A DNA stretch of 6,336 bases, taken from NCBI GenBank assembly GCA_029261305.1, contig JAJDBO010000164.1, forward strand, positions 1 through 6,336. The letters run 5' to 3'. The stretch is from Nitrospirales bacterium. Lineage in GTDB: Bacteria; Nitrospirota; Nitrospiria; Nitrospirales; UBA8639. Below are positions 5,875-6,336 of the stretch, one piece after another (within the stretch, counting starts at the first letter, position 1; every line of letters starts with the position of its first letter). Position numbers and translations under genes: made by a program. A model generated the notes under the pieces. That model searched no databases. It was not told the DNA's origin and saw only the letters and a program-made list of their open reading frames with translations.

Positions 5875-6336
5875 ATGACTCTCCACAACTGTTGGGCTTT
5901 CAAACCATGGGTTTGGCTATGTACCGGAATGCTCCTGATTTCAGGACATGCCCAAGGGGCAACGATCATTGCCCAGAGCCCCCTACCCTATTCGGATAAT
6001 GCTCTATCCGAAGAGAAGACAATCACCAAGACATCTCGGTACATCACCATGAAAGATGGGACAAAGATCGCCGTTGATCTGTATCTCCCTTCAACGTGGC
6101 AAGCAGGCCAACGATTGCCGACCATTCTGCATCAAACCCGATATTGGCGCGCCATGTCCTACCGATGGCCTATTGGCGAGTTTAAAAAATCGCTGCCACG
6201 AGGGCTCACTGGACAATATGCCCAGCGTTTTTTGAACAACGGATATGCCTGGGTCACGATAGACGTACGCGGGTCGGGGGCTTCATTTGGTCATCGCAGA
6301 TATTCCCATTCGCCTGAAGAGATTCAAGACGGCGGC
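5875..6336 (+). CDS. exported CocE/NonD (peptidase S15-like) alpha/beta hydrolase, 3' end outside the window
   Basis: Only the first 154 codons are present, and the frame stays open to the last base. The product begins with a probable signal peptide: residues 1-10 form the n-region, 11-24 the hydrophobic core WVWLCTGMLLISG, and cleavage is likely near 26-29. After a short spacer, SRYITMKDGTKIAVDLYLP (about 54-72) and LPTILHQTRYWR are the usual entry of X-Pro dipeptidyl-peptidase/cocaine-esterase-like enzymes. DVRGSGASFG (130-139) is their conserved D-x-R-G-x-G-x-S-x-G motif. The catalytic Ser, Asp and His lie downstream, so activity cannot be judged. Such enzymes hydrolyse ester or amide bonds; the substrate is open. 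ATG 5875 was chosen because the signal peptide follows directly, but it lacks a good ribosome binding site. GTG 5830 is the only notable in-frame alternative after the TGA at 5791. Confidence 0.85.
   Translation, partial: MTLHNCWAFKPWVWLCTGMLLISGHAQGATIIAQSPLPYSDNALSEEKTITKTSRYITMKDGTKIAVDLYLPSTWQAGQRLPTILHQTRYWRAMSYRWPIGEFKKSLPRGLTGQYAQRFLNNGYAWVTIDVRGSGASFGHRRYSHSPEEIQDGG

Overview
The window reads as chromosomal DNA of a free-living, Gram-negative-type bacterium. Base composition looks balanced (near half G+C by eye). Genes are dense on both strands, several start after good Shine-Dalgarno sites, and two products carry Sec-type signal peptides. The overall gene style reminds me of Nitrospirota (Nitrospira-like) genomes, but that is an impression. 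No rRNA, tRNA or other phylogenetic marker is present to prove it. I see no prophage, insertion sequence, CRISPR array or tRNA.

Layout. (1) At the left edge (1-612, +) is the 3' part of a gene for a Lon-type (S16) serine protease domain with an intact Ser/Lys dyad and no ATPase part in view. (2) It converges, across only 20 bp, on a full-length formate-tetrahydrofolate ligase gene (fhs, 633-2318, -). (3) A 185-bp divergent promoter region separates fhs from a two-gene + strand unit. That unit holds an exported SH3-like plus endonuclease/exonuclease/phosphatase (EEP) protein (2504-3865) and, 7 bp later, tag, DNA-3-methyladenine glycosylase I (3873-4454). (4) The next 373 bp (4455-4827) have no established gene but are full of signals: a probable terminator, two similar inverted repeats 22 bp apart, an AT-rich stretch with a perfect TTGACA box, and a leader of about 140 nt that can fold into two hairpins. 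(5) This leads into a small unrecognised gene (4828-5079, +, 83 codons) with a strong ribosome binding site. (6) After a convergent 117-bp gap in which I see no convincing terminator comes a YdjM-type (DUF457) membrane-bound metal-dependent hydrolase on the - strand (5197-5727). (7) A second divergent region (5728-5874) with a 10-bp palindrome precedes the 5' end of an exported CocE/NonD (peptidase S15-like) alpha/beta hydrolase gene that runs off the right edge.

How the genes relate. They do not form one pathway. Fhs supplies 10-formyl-tetrahydrofolate for one-carbon metabolism, Tag repairs alkylated adenine, and the EEP protein and S15-like hydrolase act outside the cytoplasm. The S16 domain may act there too, but its N-terminus is not visible. 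Only the EEP-tag pair looks co-transcribed. No clear new multi-gene system is visible. The part that most deserves a second look is 4571-5079: paired inverted repeats, a promoter and a structured leader, all in front of a short protein of unknown function.
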